Assembly (NCBI GenBank): GCA_014762645.1
Contig: JABURP010000017.1
Location: 1 to 64,000, forward strand
DNA: 64,000 bases
DNA from: Crocinitomicaceae bacterium
Lineage (GTDB): Bacteria; Bacteroidota; Bacteroidia; Flavobacteriales_D; Crocinitomicaceae
Direction of reading: 5' to 3'
Shown: piece after piece, positions 33,901-41,706 of the stretch
How the letters are laid out: every line of letters starts with the position of its first letter
How positions within the stretch are numbered: position 1 is the stretch's first letter
Made by a program: the position numbers and the translations under genes
Notes under the pieces: generated by a model
What the model was told of the DNA's origin: nothing
Seen by the model: only the letters and a program-made list of their open reading frames with translations
Databases searched by the model: none

Positions 33901-34383
33901 ATGATATTAACCTATTTAAGAGCTGGATTACGCGTTGCTTTCTCTGCGGATGAAACATTGGAAGGTACAGAAGTAGAAGATGGTATGGACCTGGGTGTAT
34001 GTGTATGGGATCAGAAAAAGAATACGGTAAATTTTGCGGGTGCCAATAGTAATCTCTACCTGGTGCATGACGGAGCACTTGAAATAGTAAAAGGAGATAA
34101 AACCGGAGTAAGTGCAAGTAATTTTGATATGCGAAATTATAGTTCGCATGAATTTGATATTCTGGAGGGTGATATCATTTATCTTTCTTCAGATGGATAC
34201 CCGGATCAGTTTGGTGGAGATCGAATGAAGAAGTATTCGCAAAGAAGGTTTCAGGAGTTATTGCTCAGGTTAAGTGCACTTCCTATCAACACACAGCTGG
34301 ATGAACTGGAGCAGGAACTGGAAAGCTGGATGCGGGAATATGATCAGTTGGATGATATTTGCGTGATGGGTGTGAAATTCTAA
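30913..34383 (+). CDS. TPR-PAS-GAF-GAF-SpoIIE (PP2C-type) phosphatase, membrane-anchored sensor
   Basis: A 1156-residue signalling phosphatase. It has a signal segment (about 1-31), a periplasmic TPR-rich region (about 45-340), a coiled coil, and one transmembrane helix (about 374-393). A PAS domain (about 405-520), two GAF domains (about 536-695 and 724-885) and linker coiled coils follow. A C-terminal SpoIIE/RsbU-type PP2C domain (about 910-1156) carries the metal motifs DIISGDFYW, FFAVVDCTGHGVPGALMS, IIYLSSDGYPDQFGG and LDDICVMGVKF. Such enzymes dephosphorylate anti-sigma-factor antagonists or similar STAS or SiaC proteins. The start is a TTG with no in-frame ATG before the signal segment. 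A SiaC-like protein is encoded at 58963 in this window. Confidence 0.92.
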   Translation: MKVTKSHHLKSFLIIALFLGIVISPFDCHGQNRNEQKVDSLITILITLDKSEKKADVLNEIARLTLKDDFEKALNYAQRSLAIAEELDYKTGILRASSTLGNIYTNYYLDYFEGKQHLSVALEIAEGLDAGPLQMSVFQDYGYLMHMMGNCNYSINYYRKAIKIAEEFKNYDKLAELYAYVADVYLDCGDKKNAVDHYSLTYALFNSKKIREIHPQVYLSSAKYLRIKGDHKEAKEIYKDAILTFKTNKLPRFESFAYSQLAQTELISGDYYSAKNSVNTGLEIANKNYLIREKLANYEVQVSIYDSIGDYKKTYISLIKYTKLKDSLSTAQFREQNRKFQTNYEEMLNKNKFEKLKEQQLNHQLELENQRLNRNIIIGILCFVTILVILMILRLRYIRKKEREMKVLTLATSHTTNSIILFDKNICVEWVNRGFERLTGLALEEVKGKYFLEFYNGPELGTSKIEEFKNNFLSGKAFTMEMTSYHHETDEDFRISISVTPLYEGEFLKGYVSVATDITALHNAQVELQKVHDETILLNEIGRQITSTLSVSEIIEKVYENVNKLMDAQNLGIGIYVEDKNEIFFPEPIEKGNKLKSFSYSVDKSDRLAIQCFRDNKEIRVGSIEEIEMLTGVVPSPLEGDQPESVIYVPLISKWKTMGVISVQSFSKTAYGVKEMDMVRTLATYVAIAMENAGLYENMEEIVEERTKEVIKQKEQLETNFANIKLLSEIGVEIASSLNFEDVFETLYEAVAKMMDAEIFGVRLYHEDKNEIEYKYEIESGKRDPVISVSMDDKANYSVWCVEHRKEILISDNLKEYNKYINDLVVPSGGMPSSLIFYPMIAEGRVFGVITVQSFKKNAYTPYHVAMVKTLSAYTAEALSNAEMIDTLEHKVQERTKELAQKNKDILASINYAKRIQRGILPTDSFMSSLLPESFVLYRPRDIISGDFYWVERSQGKVFFAVVDCTGHGVPGALMSIIGKNILDQAVNEKDIDDPSMILTYLRAGLRVAFSADETLEGTEVEDGMDLGVCVWDQKKNTVNFAGANSNLYLVHDGALEIVKGDKTGVSASNFDMRNYSSHEFDILEGDIIYLSSDGYPDQFGGDRMKKYSQRRFQELLLRLSALPINTQLDELEQELESWMREYDQLDDICVMGVKF

Positions 34384-34392
34384 ACTAGGTTC

Positions 34393-35238
34393 CTACATCT
34401 TATTCATCATTTCCTTGGCTTTTTTATTCGCTAACACCTTTAAAAAACTGAAGTTATACGTAACTCCAATCTCTGCGAACCAACGGTTATATTCATCCTC
34501 AATATTCAGCAGACCACCAAAAACATCCAGTTGTAAACTACGAATTGGCACATAGGAAAAACCACCATCAACATTTAGGTTCATATTTCTGAATTCGCCA
34601 AATCCCTCTATAAATGTTCCTACTTTATCACCAAGCATCCATCCAAAATTCAACACCCAAGGATAGGTAGGTTGTCGGGATGCATCACCGGTAAAACGAA
34701 TACCAAAATTGGTATTGATGGACATAATATCAAAACGATTGCTTGTAGCAAGTATGAATGAACATCCATATTGTTGTTGCTGAAAATCTCCCTTGTGGGA
34801 AAGAAAAGACAGATTAGACTGCAAAGCCAGATAAGGTTTCCAGCGATCACCAGACATAAATGCATAACGTATACCAACTTCCGGACTTAAAAAACCGGAT
34901 GTTTTTGTAGTTGCCACGGTATCCATCATTTGCTGGTTGAGATAATAAAAACTTGTGTTGAACTCCCATTTTCGTGTAAGTCCAAATCTCAAATTAGTTG
35001 GCACATAGTAATGCTGATATTTGTACAACTTATCATCATTCTTCGAAGAATAACTAAAACCGGTTTGAAGTTGAACTGCTAATATTCCAGCAGTTACTGG
35101 ATTTAAAGCTTGTCCCGGTCTGTCTGATTCAACCGGTCCAATTAACTTGTCAATAAATGATCCCGGATCAAACTCAAATTGAGCATTTGCAAAATTCAAA
35201 GTAAACAGGCTGATAAGGAGTAATGCAATCTTATTCAT
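34393..35238 (-). CDS. Outer-membrane beta-barrel protein, Phenol_MetA_deg/transporter-like
   Basis: A 281-residue exported protein with a signal peptide (NKIALLLISLFTLNFANAQ). The mature start SDRPGQALNPVTAGILAVQLQTGFSY matches the opening of the transporter/phenol MetA-type outer-membrane family common in Bacteroidota. The rest alternates short amphipathic strands (RKWEFNTSFYYLNQQ, WFAEIGVTYNFSFL). The ligand is unknown. The ATG at 35238 is chosen at the signal peptide. It converges on the SpoIIE gene with a 9-bp gap. Confidence 0.75.
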   Translation of the reverse strand: MNKIALLLISLFTLNFANAQFEFDPGSFIDKLIGPVESDRPGQALNPVTAGILAVQLQTGFSYSSKNDDKLYKYQHYYVPTNLRFGLTRKWEFNTSFYYLNQQMMDTVATTKTSGFLSPEVGIRYAFMSGDRWKPYLALQSNLSFLSHKGDFQQQQYGCSFILATSNRFDIMSINTNFGIRFTGDASRQPTYPWVLNFGWMLGDKVGTFIEGFGEFRNMNLNVDGGFSYVPIRSLQLDVFGGLLNIEDEYNRWFAEIGVTYNFSFLKVLANKKAKEMMNKM

Positions 35239-35287
35239 GATGTCGAATCTGAAGATAAAAGTATAGAAATCCAACTAATATTCAGTT

Positions 35288-35295
35288 TATCTTTG
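35288..35295 (+). promoter_or_regulatory. Putative -7 promoter element, near-leaderless
   Basis: TATCTTTG matches TAnnTTTG and ends only 10 bases before the ATG of the deacetylase gene, so the mRNA would be leaderless or nearly so. Confidence 0.45.
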
Positions 35296-35305
35296 TGTCT
35301 CAGTT

Positions 35306-36208
35306 ATGCGCATAGCTTTCAGTCCGATATACCGATATAAGAAATTGCCAGCCGAACACCGGTTTCCAATGGAAAAATACGAACTGTTACCCGATCAGTT
35401 ATTGTATGACGGAACGATAACCAGGTCAAATTTCTTTCATCCTGACCCTGTCACTGAGCCTGAAATATTGCGTACACATACACAAGAATTTTGGGGGAAA
35501 TTAAAGACCGGCACACTCACACGCCAGGAGATTCGGGCAATGGGATTTCCCTTTCATGAGAGTCTGGTTACCAGAGCAAGACATATAGCGGGAGGTACTT
35601 TACAAGCTTATTACTTTGCAAAAGAAGATGGAGTAGCGCTGAATATAGCAGGAGGTACGCATCATTCTTATGCTGATAGAGGAGAAGGGTTTTGTTTGTT
35701 CAATGATTTTGCCATTGCAGCGAATGAACTTTTGTACAGAAAAGATGTTCGTCAAGTCCTTATTGTAGACCTTGACGTTCATCAGGGAAATGGTACTGCG
35801 AAGATTTTTGAAGATAATCCCAACGTATTCACTTTCAGTATGCACGGTGAACACAATTATCCACTAAAAAAAGAACGATCGGATAAGGATGTAGGATTAC
35901 CTGATAACACGACTGATGGTTTATACCTTCAAACGCTTCATAAGGAGTTGCCTCCAATAATTGAACAAGTGAAACCAGATGTTGTATTTTATCTGAGTGG
36001 AGTTGACATTTTGGAAACGGATAAACTGGGTCGTCTCTCCTGTACGAAGAATGGTTGTCGCTTGCGGGATGAGTTTGTATTTGAGCTTTGTCGGTCAAAA
36101 AATATCCCTGTTGTGGTGGCAATGGGAGGTGGTTACTCCAAACAAATAGCAGATATAATTGATGCACATGCAAATACCTATCGAGTTGCAAAGCATGTCT
36201 ATGGTTAA
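35306..36208 (+). CDS. Histone deacetylase family (AcuC/HDAC-like) protein
   Basis: A 300-residue zinc-dependent deacetylase-fold enzyme. The active-site elements are present: GGTHHSYADRGEGFCLFND (the tandem His pair and tyrosine region), the zinc-binding VDLDVHQGNGTA (Asp and His) and LSGVDILETDKLGRL (second Asp). A glycine-rich VAMGGGYSK loop follows. The bacterial substrates may be acetylated polyamines, acetoin-related compounds or proteins, which cannot be told from sequence. No partner gene is obvious. Confidence 0.92.
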   Translation: MRIAFSPIYRYKKLPAEHRFPMEKYELLPDQLLYDGTITRSNFFHPDPVTEPEILRTHTQEFWGKLKTGTLTRQEIRAMGFPFHESLVTRARHIAGGTLQAYYFAKEDGVALNIAGGTHHSYADRGEGFCLFNDFAIAANELLYRKDVRQVLIVDLDVHQGNGTAKIFEDNPNVFTFSMHGEHNYPLKKERSDKDVGLPDNTTDGLYLQTLHKELPPIIEQVKPDVVFYLSGVDILETDKLGRLSCTKNGCRLRDEFVFELCRSKNIPVVVAMGGGYSKQIADIIDAHANTYRVAKHVYG

Positions 36209-36304
36209 AGGACTGAAAAACCTAAGAAAATTGCGTGTTCATCAGCGGAAAATTCATATCTTGCCAGCCGCAAATTTTTGACAACTACTTACACAACATA
36301 TAAT

Positions 36305-36982
36305 ATGACACTAGAACATAAAGATTGGAATGAAATAAAAACGAATGATAGTTGGGCGATTTTTAAAATCATGTCCGAATTTGTTGAAGGATATGAGAAG
36401 ATGGCAGCTATCGGCCCTTGTATTTCAGTATTTGGATCAGCCAGAACAACAAAAGAAAATCCTTACTATCAACAAGCAGTAGAAACTTCAAAGCAGTTAG
36501 TAGAGGCTGGATACGGAGTGATTACCGGTGGAGGTCCGGGTATAATGGAAGCGGGAAATAAAGGTGCGGATGATAATGAAGGAATTTCTGTAGGACTAAA
36601 TATTGTTTTACCCTTTGAACAGTCGTGTAACCAATTTGTCAATCACCCGGTAGACTTCGATTATTTCTTTGTGAGAAAGGTGATGTTCGTAAAATATACC
36701 CAGGGATTTATTGCGTTTCCAGGTGGATTTGGAACACTTGATGAATTGTTTGAGGCGATTACCTTAATGCAAACTGAAAAAATTGAAAGAAAACCTATCA
36801 TCCTTTTCGGAACCAAATACTGGAGAGGATTAGTTGATTGGGTGGAAAAAGTAATGCTTGGAGAAGAGGGAAATATATCTCCTGAAGATTTGAGCTTCCT
36901 GAAAATGACGGATGATCCTGCTGAAGCGGTTCAGTATATCAAAGATTTCTACAAGGAACACAAGCTACGACCAAACTTCTAA
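36305..36982 (+). CDS. LOG family (TIGR00730-type) Rossmann-fold protein
   Basis: A 225-residue protein of the LOG/lysine-decarboxylase-like family, members of which are cytokinin riboside 5'-monophosphate phosphoribohydrolases or related nucleotide hydrolases. Its nucleotide motifs are VFGSARTTKENPYY, GGGPGIMEAGNKGA and the hallmark PGGFGTLDELFEAITLMQ with its catalytic Glu. The ATG at 36305 is preferred over a TTG at 36278. A strong terminator follows. Confidence 0.88.
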   Translation: MTLEHKDWNEIKTNDSWAIFKIMSEFVEGYEKMAAIGPCISVFGSARTTKENPYYQQAVETSKQLVEAGYGVITGGGPGIMEAGNKGADDNEGISVGLNIVLPFEQSCNQFVNHPVDFDYFFVRKVMFVKYTQGFIAFPGGFGTLDELFEAITLMQTEKIERKPIILFGTKYWRGLVDWVEKVMLGEEGNISPEDLSFLKMTDDPAEAVQYIKDFYKEHKLRPNF

Positions 36983-37009
36983 GGCTAAATTACTTAAAAC
37001 GGTTAGACA

Positions 37010-37030
37010 GGGGCTTTCGCCCCTTTTTTT
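37010..37030 (+). terminator. Rho-independent terminator after the LOG gene
   Basis: GGGGC (37010-37014), a TTTC loop, GCCCC (37019-37023), then seven T. Confidence 0.88.
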
Positions 37031-37141
37031 ACGCCTTTTTTAAACAGTTGTTAACACTTTGGTTCAAAAATTAACAAAATCAAGGTGTTTTTAGATTACG
37101 GAACGATTGTTGGGAATCCACAAGAAATTAAAATTCACGTT

Positions 37142-37726
37142 ATGAAAAAATTGCTACTAATTAGCTTGCTCGCAGTATCAAGTACTGGGCTGGCTCAAGA
37201 GAACTTTTTTAGATTGGATGGAGGTATTGGTTTCGCTACGACTTTCGGTAATGTTCGTTCGTATGGTATATCTGCCTCAACTGAACCTAAGTTTTTCTTC
37301 AACCCCAATATTTCGGTTGGTTTAAGGCTTGAGGGAAATGTGTTATTTGGGGCTAAGATTAAAACTTCAACGGAAGATGTCAATGCCGCAATGTCTGCAA
37401 GATCTGCCTATTTATTAAAAGGTGAATATTATCTTGGAGATGGTAATACAAAACCTTTTTTTGGCCTAATGGGTGGATATTATGTTCAGGCCAATGTTGG
37501 TGGAGGAACATCTGGAGTAAGTGCGTATGGAGGAAAGACCTGGGGGGGAGCACCTGAAATAGGTGTGACCTTTGGTAACTTCAGAATGTCTGCGCTTTAC
37601 CATTTTGTTGCAGGTAAAGATTTAGTGAGTGCATCTACAAGTGTAGGTACCGAAACTATTGAAGTAGGACGAAGCTACTTCATATTCCAACTCGGCTTTA
37701 GAGTATTCGGTGTTGGAGATCAATAA
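37142..37726 (+). CDS. Small outer-membrane beta-barrel protein
   Basis: A 194-residue exported protein with a signal peptide (KKLLLISLLAVSSTGLAQ). Eight or so amphipathic strands follow (RLDGGIGFATTFGN, NISVGLRLEGNVLFG, AYLLKGEYYLGDG, PEIGVTFGNFRMSALYHFVAG) and it ends in YFIFQLGFRVFG, fitting an OmpA- or OmpW-size barrel. I assign no specific function. The ATG at 37142 sits at the signal peptide; an upstream start would precede it by 19 residues. Confidence 0.78.
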   Translation: MKKLLLISLLAVSSTGLAQENFFRLDGGIGFATTFGNVRSYGISASTEPKFFFNPNISVGLRLEGNVLFGAKIKTSTEDVNAAMSARSAYLLKGEYYLGDGNTKPFFGLMGGYYVQANVGGGTSGVSAYGGKTWGGAPEIGVTFGNFRMSALYHFVAGKDLVSASTSVGTETIEVGRSYFIFQLGFRVFGVGDQ

Positions 37727-37748
37727 AAGAAGTTAAAAGAATCAATGG

Positions 37749-37779
37749 AAAGCCTGACTCATGAGAGTTGGGCTTTTTT
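37749..37779 (+). terminator. Rho-independent terminator after the beta-barrel gene
   Basis: AAAGCC/GGCTTT and inner ACTC/GAGT stems are separated by a 2x2 internal mismatch, with an ATGA loop. A run of six T follows. It lies directly beside the convergent lipoprotein gene stop. Confidence 0.78.
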
Positions 37780-37783
37780 ATTT

Positions 37784-38848
37784 CTATGGACAATACCAGG
37801 TTTCACTGGCGTGTTCCGGATAATCCGAGCAAAAAAGTAAACCGCCAGTATACAGTCCGGTACACAATTCTTTTACAGAAGCCGGATTCAAATTAAAATT
37901 ATTCATTTTAAAAATGATCCGAGAGGAAAACAATCCTCGACCACCTGTTAAATTGGTGAATTCTGGCTGTACCTGAGCAATTCCTGTAACCGGTTGCGAA
38001 ACTTCCATAAATTGATTGAGGTCATCATGAGCGATTGCAATCTGAAGGTCCAGTCCATCCATTTTCCGTTGAATAACATCAGGATCTTGAACTATAGCAT
38101 CTGCCACAAACTGGTAAAAGTCTAGTCCGGCAAAACTTGCGCCGTGTTGTCCGGGTTTATCAGGAGAAGATTGAAATACATCACCGTTGTTCCGCGTTGC
38201 ACTAAATGATGCCGTTGACATATCACTATAAGTTTCGGTCCAACGGAATGTGTATTTATAATTGTATCTGGCGGCATGTAATCCCTCTGATACTGTAAAT
38301 GTCCAATTATCGTAATCAGCATCTTCGTTTACAGTATTAGGAGCAAATTGTATTTTGTATGACGGGTTGGTTACCGTCCCTGTGATTTTAAATTCAGGAA
38401 TAAGTGTAGTTTTTCCTGTGACAACATGTGCACCATCATTGATGATTACTGTCAATTCGTATTCAGCGGTTGAATCAAGTGCTGATTCATAGAATACATA
38501 CGCTTTTTGTTCAGGAGCGTAAAAAAGTCCATCTTCACTCTTGTTGGTTACAATTGTATCGGTAAGAGTCCATGATCTCCCGGTAGCCACATCATTTTTG
38601 AATTCAACGATCTCGGCTTCTACTTTTTCAAAGTAGTTAGAATCAGGGTTTTGGGCGTACGTCAGGTTATCACCATCTCCTAAAAAGGCTTTTGTAATTT
38701 TTATCATGTGAACATCCTGTCTGTGATCCAATAATCCAAAAACAACAGGCTGTATCTGATAATCACCATTCAGACTAAAATCACTTTCGCAGGAATTAAA
38801 TCCGACAACGGTAATTACTAGAAATAAAAGTACTCCTCTCTTCAGCAT
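37784..38848 (-). CDS. Lipoprotein, DUF4249-like
   Basis: A 354-residue predicted lipoprotein (signal LKRGVLLFLVITVVGFNSC, lipobox Cys about residue 20). The mature part begins QPVVFGLLDHRQDVHMIKITKAFLG and has an Ig-like strand pattern with ALDSTAEYELTVIINDGAHVVTGKTTL. This resembles DUF4249 lipoproteins, which in Bacteroidota often accompany TonB-dependent receptors, though none is adjacent here. The C-terminus has four Cys (CTGLYTGGLLFCSDYPE plus two), perhaps disulfide-bonded. The ATG at 38848 is chosen at the signal peptide. Confidence 0.65.
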   Translation of the reverse strand: MLKRGVLLFLVITVVGFNSCESDFSLNGDYQIQPVVFGLLDHRQDVHMIKITKAFLGDGDNLTYAQNPDSNYFEKVEAEIVEFKNDVATGRSWTLTDTIVTNKSEDGLFYAPEQKAYVFYESALDSTAEYELTVIINDGAHVVTGKTTLIPEFKITGTVTNPSYKIQFAPNTVNEDADYDNWTFTVSEGLHAARYNYKYTFRWTETYSDMSTASFSATRNNGDVFQSSPDKPGQHGASFAGLDFYQFVADAIVQDPDVIQRKMDGLDLQIAIAHDDLNQFMEVSQPVTGIAQVQPEFTNLTGGRGLFSSRIIFKMNNFNLNPASVKELCTGLYTGGLLFCSDYPEHASETWYCP

Positions 38849-38863
38849 GTGAAAAATTTGATA

Positions 38864-38871
38864 CAAAAGTA
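38864..38871 (-). promoter_or_regulatory. Putative -7 promoter element
   Basis: TACTTTTG on the minus strand matches TAnnTTTG and ends 15 bases before the lipoprotein ATG at 38848. No clear -33 element was seen. Confidence 0.4.
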
Positions 38872-38933
38872 CGAAATAAATAGGGATGGTCTCTTACCGT
38901 TGAGTCAACAAGTTGGACCGTTCAGAATATATT

Positions 38934-39863
38934 TTAAATACCTTGAAGGTGTCTTTCTTTCTTGAAATCATAGATATCCGCCACAGTTACAAGAATTCCT
39001 GTTTCTTCTACGCCTCCAAAATCAGGGTTTTGGGCAGTTCCGAAAGATTTCATAGTTGGTGATAATTGCATATAATTATTGATAAGTGGAGGTATATTCT
39101 CATTCTTTTCCCGACAATATTTCTGCAACTCTTTTAATCCATCTTTGAATTCAAGACCTTTTAAGGTATCAATAATAGGATGTTCACCAACGTCTGTGTA
39201 AATAGCTTTTTTCGGCCAGGCCAATTTTTCACGGTCAGGAAAATAATATTGCATAAAACCCAAGACAGCTTTTTTTGCATCTTCATTGTAGTTGGTATAC
39301 ATGGTTACTTTACCGAAAAAGTATCTCATGTGTGGATGCCTGATTACTATTGCACCCAAGCCGTCCCAAAGGTTATCCAGGGCAAAAAGCCCTTTTCTTG
39401 GATTTACAGCTGGCTGGTAGTCCGGGTGCACCCAGGATCTCCCAAGTTCAATGGAATAGGGGAGGTAATTCGTGATGAATTTTTCTGAAAAATTGAAATA
39501 ATGGGCTGTGGACAATTCGTGTTGATCGGGACTTGTTGATTTAGCGCAATCAAAAAACCTGTACCCTCCGGTAATTACTTCATCTTCCGGACTCCAAACG
39601 ATAAGTTGTTCATAGCAGTTTTCTGCGGTATCCTTCTCGTCTATATCTACTTCAAGACCTGTTCCTCCACCAGCAAGTGTGAAGGTTAATTCACGGAGTC
39701 TCCCAATTTCTTGCATGACATTAGGAGAGTTGTGATGATTGATAATAAAAACTTTGTTTTCACCTTTGTTAACATCCCTGACGAAACGTTCATCATTAAG
39801 TTCCTTTTTAAGAATTTCCACCGGTACTGGTGGAATAATATGATCAACAGATTTGTTCGTCAT
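38934..39863 (-). CDS. glsB: GlsB/OlsB-like N-acyltransferase (GNAT hemolysin-type) for amino-acid lipids
   Basis: A 309-residue acyltransferase of the OlsB/Acetyltransf_5 group. In Bacteroides the homologue GlsB N-acylates glycine to begin glycine lipid synthesis; in proteobacteria OlsB acylates ornithine. Visible motifs are EIGRLRELTFTLAGGGTGLEVDIDEKD, the strand-turn ITGGYRFFDCA, SIELGRSWVHPDYQ, and GLFALDNLWDGLGAIV. It starts directly at the glsA stop (TAAATG) and so is co-translated with it. The pairing with a PlsC-like gene supports the aminolipid role; the amino-acid head group (glycine, serine or ornithine) is not determined. Confidence 0.8.
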   Translation of the reverse strand: MTNKSVDHIIPPVPVEILKKELNDERFVRDVNKGENKVFIINHHNSPNVMQEIGRLRELTFTLAGGGTGLEVDIDEKDTAENCYEQLIVWSPEDEVITGGYRFFDCAKSTSPDQHELSTAHYFNFSEKFITNYLPYSIELGRSWVHPDYQPAVNPRKGLFALDNLWDGLGAIVIRHPHMRYFFGKVTMYTNYNEDAKKAVLGFMQYYFPDREKLAWPKKAIYTDVGEHPIIDTLKGLEFKDGLKELQKYCREKNENIPPLINNYMQLSPTMKSFGTAQNPDFGGVEETGILVTVADIYDFKKERHLQGI

Positions 39864-40688
39864 TTATTTGTCATCTTTCAATTCATAAACCTTTGATTTC
39901 ACCCATTGCGCCCATTCAATGTCTTTTTTAGAACGATCAAATGTGGTATATGGTATAGGTTTTCCGAATCGTACCCGAATTGTTTTATTTTCTTGTTTAA
40001 ATAATTCGTCTACCAAATATAACATTTCAATGTTTGCTTTGATGCCAATTGTGGTTCTGAAATTGGCTAAACGGTAGAAAAAGTTGGTTAATTCGCCATC
40101 AATGTGGCATGGAATCACATCTTGCTTATACTTTCGGGCTCTTGTTACAAAAGTTTTTTTCCACTCCAAATCTTTTACTTTCCCTTTCTTTTTACGGCTC
40201 ACTAAGCCTGCAGGGAAAACGAAAACAGCCTGATCAGATGCGTAAAGTCTGTCTACTTCAGCCAGCGCTTCCTTCGTATTTACACCGTGTTTATTTACCC
40301 CGACAAACATCTCATTTAAATTTTCCAGGTTCATGAGTAAATCGTTTACCACAAACTTGAAATCCTGTCTAATTGGGTAGATATCTTTTATAATCGCAAT
40401 GGCATCCATACCACCCAGTGGGTGGTTCAGGGTAAAAATAACGCCACCTTTCTTCGGGACGTTCTCAAGCCCTTTAGACACTATTTTAACCTTGAAGTAT
40501 TTAATGACATCAATTGAAAAATCATATCCGGAAGCCCCTTTTTGTCCCCGAAGAAATTCGTTTATTTTTTCCTGATGAAGTTTTCGCTTTAAATAATTGA
40601 TGAAAAATTTAGGTGTTCGCTTCAGCAATTTGGGATTTTTGCTGGCAATGAGCTTTTCTACATCAATAAATTTGTCCTCTTCTTCCAT
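39864..40688 (-). CDS. glsA: GlsA/OlsA-like O-acyltransferase (PlsC family)
   Basis: A 274-residue membrane-associated acyltransferase of the lysophosphatidate acyltransferase (PlsC) superfamily. In the Bacteroides glycine-lipid pathway the GlsA O-acyltransferase adds the second acyl chain. The catalytic motif reads NHPLGGMDA, with five residues between His and Asp rather than the usual four of HX4D. A second family block follows at FVFPAGLVSRKK (replacing the usual EGTRS), and IPCHIDGE is block IV. The unusual spacing is shared with OlsA-like enzymes as I remember them, but this needs checking. It is the first gene of the pair. Confidence 0.82.
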   Translation of the reverse strand: MEEEDKFIDVEKLIASKNPKLLKRTPKFFINYLKRKLHQEKINEFLRGQKGASGYDFSIDVIKYFKVKIVSKGLENVPKKGGVIFTLNHPLGGMDAIAIIKDIYPIRQDFKFVVNDLLMNLENLNEMFVGVNKHGVNTKEALAEVDRLYASDQAVFVFPAGLVSRKKKGKVKDLEWKKTFVTRARKYKQDVIPCHIDGELTNFFYRLANFRTTIGIKANIEMLYLVDELFKQENKTIRVRFGKPIPYTTFDRSKKDIEWAQWVKSKVYELKDDK

Positions 40689-40804
40689 TTATGTAAAGTA
40701 ATCGGAACAACAAAAATATAAAAATGTGCTTTAGCCCTTATCTTAAGTCTTATTGTAATTTAAACGATCGGTGGTGGACAACTATTTGATGAGATAAAGA
40801 ATAC

Positions 40805-41620
40805 CTAATTTTTAACCTGAAATTGTTTTCTGATTAGACCTTGATTGGTAGAAATACATAAAAAATAAAATCCATCTTGTAAGCCATCTATTGTTATAGA
40901 TGGAGGAATGGTTGTAAACTCTTTAACACATTGACCAGAAGAATTAAAGATTTGAATCTCCGATATGATTATGTCTCCAGTATATTCTAAATTCAAAACA
41001 CTATTCGCAGGATTTGGATAAACCGAAAATTCAAATCGGTTACCAGTCGTTTTTGTTCCGAGTATCGCATCCGCTGTAATACTTAAATCATCAAACTTAG
41101 CATCTAGCCAGTTTACAGTGGTTTCGTACCTAAAAGCTATATAGGATGTTCCCGAAGTAGGAGGGATAGTAATGTTGGAATCTTTTCTCCAGGTGTTGTC
41201 GTTTTGATATAGAGAATCTGTATAACTATAAAGAATAGTTTTCGAAGCCAAATCCGGATCTGGAGAACCGTTTAACAGGTAAATAGCTATTGTATCATCC
41301 GTCATTGGAGTGCCAAATCCACCGAACCATGACCAAATAGTGTCAATTGAACCACCAGAAGAAAAGTCAAATCCCGGGGATACATACCAGTCATCTGTTG
41401 GAACTGATCCTCCGACGGGATAATAATGAGCGATATTGTTTGGTGCAGAAAGCGAAGTTCCCGTTTCAACTGACCATTCATACAAAGAATTGTCTCCCTT
41501 TCTGATTTGCTGCCAACCTGATTGCTGGTTTGCGTCATCCCATCCGGTATAATAGTTAACCTGCCCAACTGATAGTTTGCAAACCAATAGAAAAACTGAA
41601 ATGGTAAATAAGTGATTCAT
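40805..41620 (-). CDS. Secreted T9SS protein with choice-of-anchor-J-like domain
   Basis: A 271-residue exported protein. A signal peptide (FTISVFLLVCKLSVGQ) is followed by a choice-of-anchor-J-type jelly roll (about 22-185, with TDDWYVSPGFDFSSGG, TIAIYLLNGSPDPDLAS and KFDDLSITADA). A type A T9SS sorting domain (about 195-271) with FSVYPNPANSVLNLEY and GFYFLCISTNQGLIRKQFQV closes the protein. It is smaller than the proteins at 9039-12933 but shares the jelly roll. The ligand is unknown. About 115 bp of unremarkable sequence separate it from glsA. Confidence 0.8.
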   Translation of the reverse strand: MNHLFTISVFLLVCKLSVGQVNYYTGWDDANQQSGWQQIRKGDNSLYEWSVETGTSLSAPNNIAHYYPVGGSVPTDDWYVSPGFDFSSGGSIDTIWSWFGGFGTPMTDDTIAIYLLNGSPDPDLASKTILYSYTDSLYQNDNTWRKDSNITIPPTSGTSYIAFRYETTVNWLDAKFDDLSITADAILGTKTTGNRFEFSVYPNPANSVLNLEYTGDIIISEIQIFNSSGQCVKEFTTIPPSITIDGLQDGFYFLCISTNQGLIRKQFQVKN

Positions 41621-41668
41621 AACTTCTTTTCCCTAATTAATGCAATATAGGGCAAAAGGGTTGCACGA

Positions 41669-41700
41669 AGAAAAAAAAGCACCTCTGAGTGAGGTGCTTT
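41669..41700 (-). terminator. Rho-independent terminator after pruA
   Basis: A perfect 10-bp stem (41676-41685 with 41691-41700, AAAGCACCTC arm) and a five-base loop; on the minus strand a T tract follows. Confidence 0.9.
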
Positions 41701-41706
41701 AAACTT

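Noticed and set aside
40689-40804. Gap between glsA and the T9SS protein gene
   Set aside because: AT-rich sequence without a clear hairpin, promoter or frame.
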